Shown in pieces: positions 61,201 through 64,000 of a DNA stretch of 64,000 nt. Every line of letters starts with the position of its first letter. Position 1 is the stretch's first letter. This DNA comes from Telopea speciosissima (taxonomy: Eukaryota; Streptophyta; Magnoliopsida; Proteales; Proteaceae): assembly GCF_018873765.1 (NCBI RefSeq), contig NC_057924.1, positions 2,170,001 through 2,234,000 of the forward strand, read 5' to 3'. Position numbers and translations under genes: made by a program. The notes below the pieces were generated by a model. That model was given only the letters and a program-made list of their open reading frames with translations. It was not told the origin of the DNA and did no database searches.

Positions 61201-61733
61201 TAGTCCTCTGCTATGGAAGTCCTCTTTTCCAAGGACCTCTTGCAACCTGTTAAACTCTTTTTTCCCTCTAAGGCTAAAAGTTATTCATGTGGTTTGCCAG
61301 TTTGGATCACCTACCTTCACAGGTAGGCTTCACGTAAGGTTAAGTGATGCGGTGATGATATGTATCTTTTTGCTTTTATACATACTCCATGCACTCTGAG
61401 CTATGTGAGTAAACCAACATTAACATGAGAATATGATTTTTAACCTCTTCATTTGATTCCTTTCCTAATAAATTATAAGGGATAAAGCTCTCTTAGCTGA
61501 CTGAGGAAGGTACACAGTACACTAGAACACACACTCTCTCTTGACATGAAATGATCTCTATACCCCTATGTACAAAACTGTTGCTTCTCATAGGTATGCT
61601 CCACATACCAGTTTGCACAAAGAAACCTCACCTTAATTAAAAATGTTTAATGATGATCTTGGACATCCCTCTTTTTTTTTTTTCACTCTTCCCATTACTC
61701 AGCTTCCAACCCTTTCATAGATGTACTCACTGG
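58237..61733. other. Intergenic between the transporter copies; no gene seen
   Basis: It contains GATGCCTTGACAACTATGG near 58359, a lone end of the CATAGTTGTCAAGGCG element family. The repeat at 59388-59560 and C- and GA-rich simple tracts near 60350 and 60453 also lie here. Short ORFs carry no motif. Confidence 0.5.
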
Positions 61734-64000
61734 CTACTTAAAAATAGGGCATCCTTTAACTGCAATGCCAGGTTCAGTAGGGCATGTAGCCAATGGGCAG
61801 TGGTCGATCTCAGTTCCCCACCACTTCAAATTCCGGCCTTCATTCTGTAGAGCAAAGAACAAGAGAACACCCATGAATGCCGTCCCAGCATCTAATGCAG
61901 CCGATAAAACATAGTTGTACTTCTGCCACCACCCTTTCCGGTATCTGAAGACGACGTAGTTAAAGATGGTTCCAGTGACAAGCCATGAAGCTATATTGGT
62001 AGGGGTTGCTGGTGGCATTCCAGCAAAACCATAAGAGATAACAGGTACATTGATCAATGGAATCCATTTCTTTTCAGGGAACATTTTGCTCAGTAGCCAA
62101 ATAGGTACAGGCAATATAGCTCCAATGAGGAATAACCAAACCAAGTTCCTGTACATGCCTCCAGGACCAAAGAGCCGCTTTGGTCCAATTAAACCCCATA
62201 TGACAGAAGAATCGAAAGTGACTCGGAATTTTGGGCATGTCCATGGACTGTCTGGATGGAGTTGTTCAACATCACATATATTCTCAATGTTCTCCAGCAT
62301 CCACCATCCAACTCCGAGATTGACTACTCCAGATACTATAGTCCCTGCCAGCTGTCAAAGATTTTAACTGTCATTGAAGTTTTTGTTTTCAAATAAGATT
62401 ATCTTTAGTAAAGGTTTGAGTTGCAGACCTGAGCTGTGAACATGCTCCTAGGTGGAATTTTCATGTAGTGCCCAAGTTTCAGATCAGATAAGAAAGACAG
62501 TGCATGAATGGTGCTGATTCTCCCATAAAACTTGAACACCATGTTTGCTATGGGCTTTCCAGGTAGAATATATCCAAAAATGAACTGGGCTATGATGTCA
62601 TATCCAGGTTGCTGTTCAGTAGAAATGGGAAAAAAAAAAAATGTTAAGACCAAATTTGAATCTGCAATCTCTTCATCCTCCTTCTGAATACTCTTAGGGT
62701 TATCTTTGAAGACACTTAAACCTATAAACATGTAGTACCTGGTTTGTGGTTGCTTGAATGACTCCAATTGGAAGGGTAACAATCCATGCAAAACCAAAAG
62801 CAAAAAGCATCCCCCACCATGAAAGCTGCACATCTCTTTTCCACACGAAAGACGTTAAGAGAGATAGCAGAACACTGCCAATTAGCAGAGTGAGAAACCA
62901 CCACTGTGGGACATCTTTGTAATTCCTCATCAATTTCGCATGAATGTCCAATTTCACATTATTCACAGCTGATCTGCTCTGTCGCAAGATGTCCCTACAT
63001 TTTAGACCCCAATCAGTTAATTGCATTATTAATTTTTATAAATTTAACTACTACAAATTCATGAGTATTTGCAGTTCAGCATTAGAATTTAGAAAGCAAT
63101 CTACCTGCCATGGAAGAGGGCCACGTGAACGAGTGTTGCTGTAAATCTTGCAAATCCTGATGCAATTGAAAGAGCAAATAAAGGACTAAGATAGAGCTTC
63201 CCATAACTATCATAGGCAGCAACATTGAGATCATACTGTGGAGTTAAGATCTTGGTGGTATCGTAAGTATGCCCAGTAGAAGTAAAGAGCTGATTCGAAA
63301 ATATGGGGAATTTCCGAGCATCAAAGGTGTTGAATTTCCAGTAACATACAGGGACAATTATGTAGATAAACATGATGAACCCAATCCCAACATTGACGAT
63401 AGCGTGCCAAGGTGCAACCAGTGGACTGCCATGGTAAGCTGAGATCCCAGCCCAATCCAATGTGAAGGCACCTACTCCAAGTCCATGGTACCCTGATCCA
63501 ATTTGCTGAGCAGTGATGTTATGGGGCCATACCCAACAAACCCATGAGAAGAAAGTCAAGATTGGTAATAGATAACCAGGGAGAGTGTAGTAAGCAAAGC
63601 TTGCCACCATGAAAAGAAGGAAAAATCGCATCCGTGTAAGACCTTTTGATGGAGATTCTTTCTCATGGAGCGCCCTGCAACATCATCCTTACAGAATAAA
63701 TAAATTTCTCCTGCTGGTGTTAAAAAGCTATTATGAAAAGAAACCATACTCTGTTTATCCTGCACAAATTCATGAATTTTCTCTGAGAATACTCCACTGT
63801 GAGTGGATTCTCCAGGAAAACCAGTAACAAACTAATCAAACAATTTCATCTAGTGCTCATTTTCTCTGGATACCCTCTATTTATGCTTTAATGTCCTGAA
63901 ACAGAATATTAGACCCTCCAAGCAAGACTGTCCACCAGCAATCTCTTCACAAAGTTGGAAGGGGGAGGAGATGTGCACCATCAGCTATTTATAGAACCTT
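61734..64000 (-). CDS. Oligopeptide transporter, tandem second copy, cut by window edge
   Basis: Four minus-strand exons are visible: 63674-63105, 62994-62739, 62611-62429 and 62351-61734. They have the same lengths (570, 256, 183, 618 nt) and phases as the last four exons of the copy at 49.9 kb. Reading frames are open. [11 protein letters not shown] and [14 protein letters not shown] are present, and the protein ends KGCPIFK. In the last exon the two proteins differ at about ten of 205 residues (for example SPWTC for SPWRC, LKWW for LNWW). The introns and the 3' flank (CTTGGACATCCCT, CAGCTTCCAACCCTTTCATAGATG) are also recognisably shared, so the duplication included non-coding DNA. By comparison with the first copy, exons 2 and 1 should lie beyond the right edge (exon 2 expected about 430 bp upstream of 63674). 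It appears functional as far as seen. Confidence 0.93.

Noticed and set aside
1-64000. CRISPR arrays, operons, tRNA or rRNA genes
   Set aside because: The gene structure is that of a plant nuclear genome; no spaced repeat array or operon was seen, and I found no tRNA or rRNA by reading, though I could not run a covariance search.
1-64000. A new multi-gene defence or metabolic system
   Set aside because: The identified genes belong to known, functionally unrelated plant families; the unexplained sequence is repeat-like.

Overview
The window is nuclear DNA of a flowering plant. Genes are split by GT..AG introns, some of them very long. Several encode plant-specific families: a pollen Ole e 1/extensin-like protein, a SnRK1 beta subunit with a CBM48 glycan-binding module, and plant-type oligopeptide transporters. 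The rest is A/T-rich and crowded with transposon debris. I cannot name the species. The long, transposon-filled introns suggest a medium to large genome.

Layout, left to right. 1-4.4 kb: transposon remnants, no convincing gene. 5.1-7.2 kb (minus): the 5' part of a DEK-type chromatin protein gene; only three coding exons are visible. 8.2-12.6 kb: a cluster of small inverted-repeat elements. 12.75-14.6 kb (plus): a complete two-exon Ole e 1-like gene (179 aa). 15.45-16.5 kb (minus): a complete two-exon mitochondrial acyl carrier protein gene (129 aa); its intron holds one MITE inside another, and a LINE lies just upstream. 17.3-27.4 kb: gene-free, with local tandem duplications, GA microsatellites and MITEs. 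27.46-47.40 kb (plus): one SnRK1 beta-subunit gene (294 aa, four coding exons) stretched over 20 kb. Its 12.2-kb first intron carries an RTE LINE with two DNA elements nested in it, plus a non-autonomous LTR retroelement. Its 6.8-kb third intron carries a 5'-truncated L1 LINE. 49.9-53.4 kb (minus): a complete six-exon oligopeptide transporter gene (745 aa). 53.5-61.7 kb: gene-free, several repeats. 61.7-64.0 kb (minus): a second, closely related transporter gene in tandem, cut by the window edge after four of its exons.

The genes have unrelated jobs: chromatin, cell wall/secreted protein, mitochondrial fatty-acid and lipoyl synthesis, energy-sensing kinase, peptide/metal-chelate transport. 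They do not form a pathway or cluster; only the two transporters are linked, by tandem duplication. I found no convincing sign of a wholly new biological system. The most notable structure is a dense set of small Mutator-type non-autonomous elements whose target-site duplications can still be read, several of them nested so that insertion order can be deduced.
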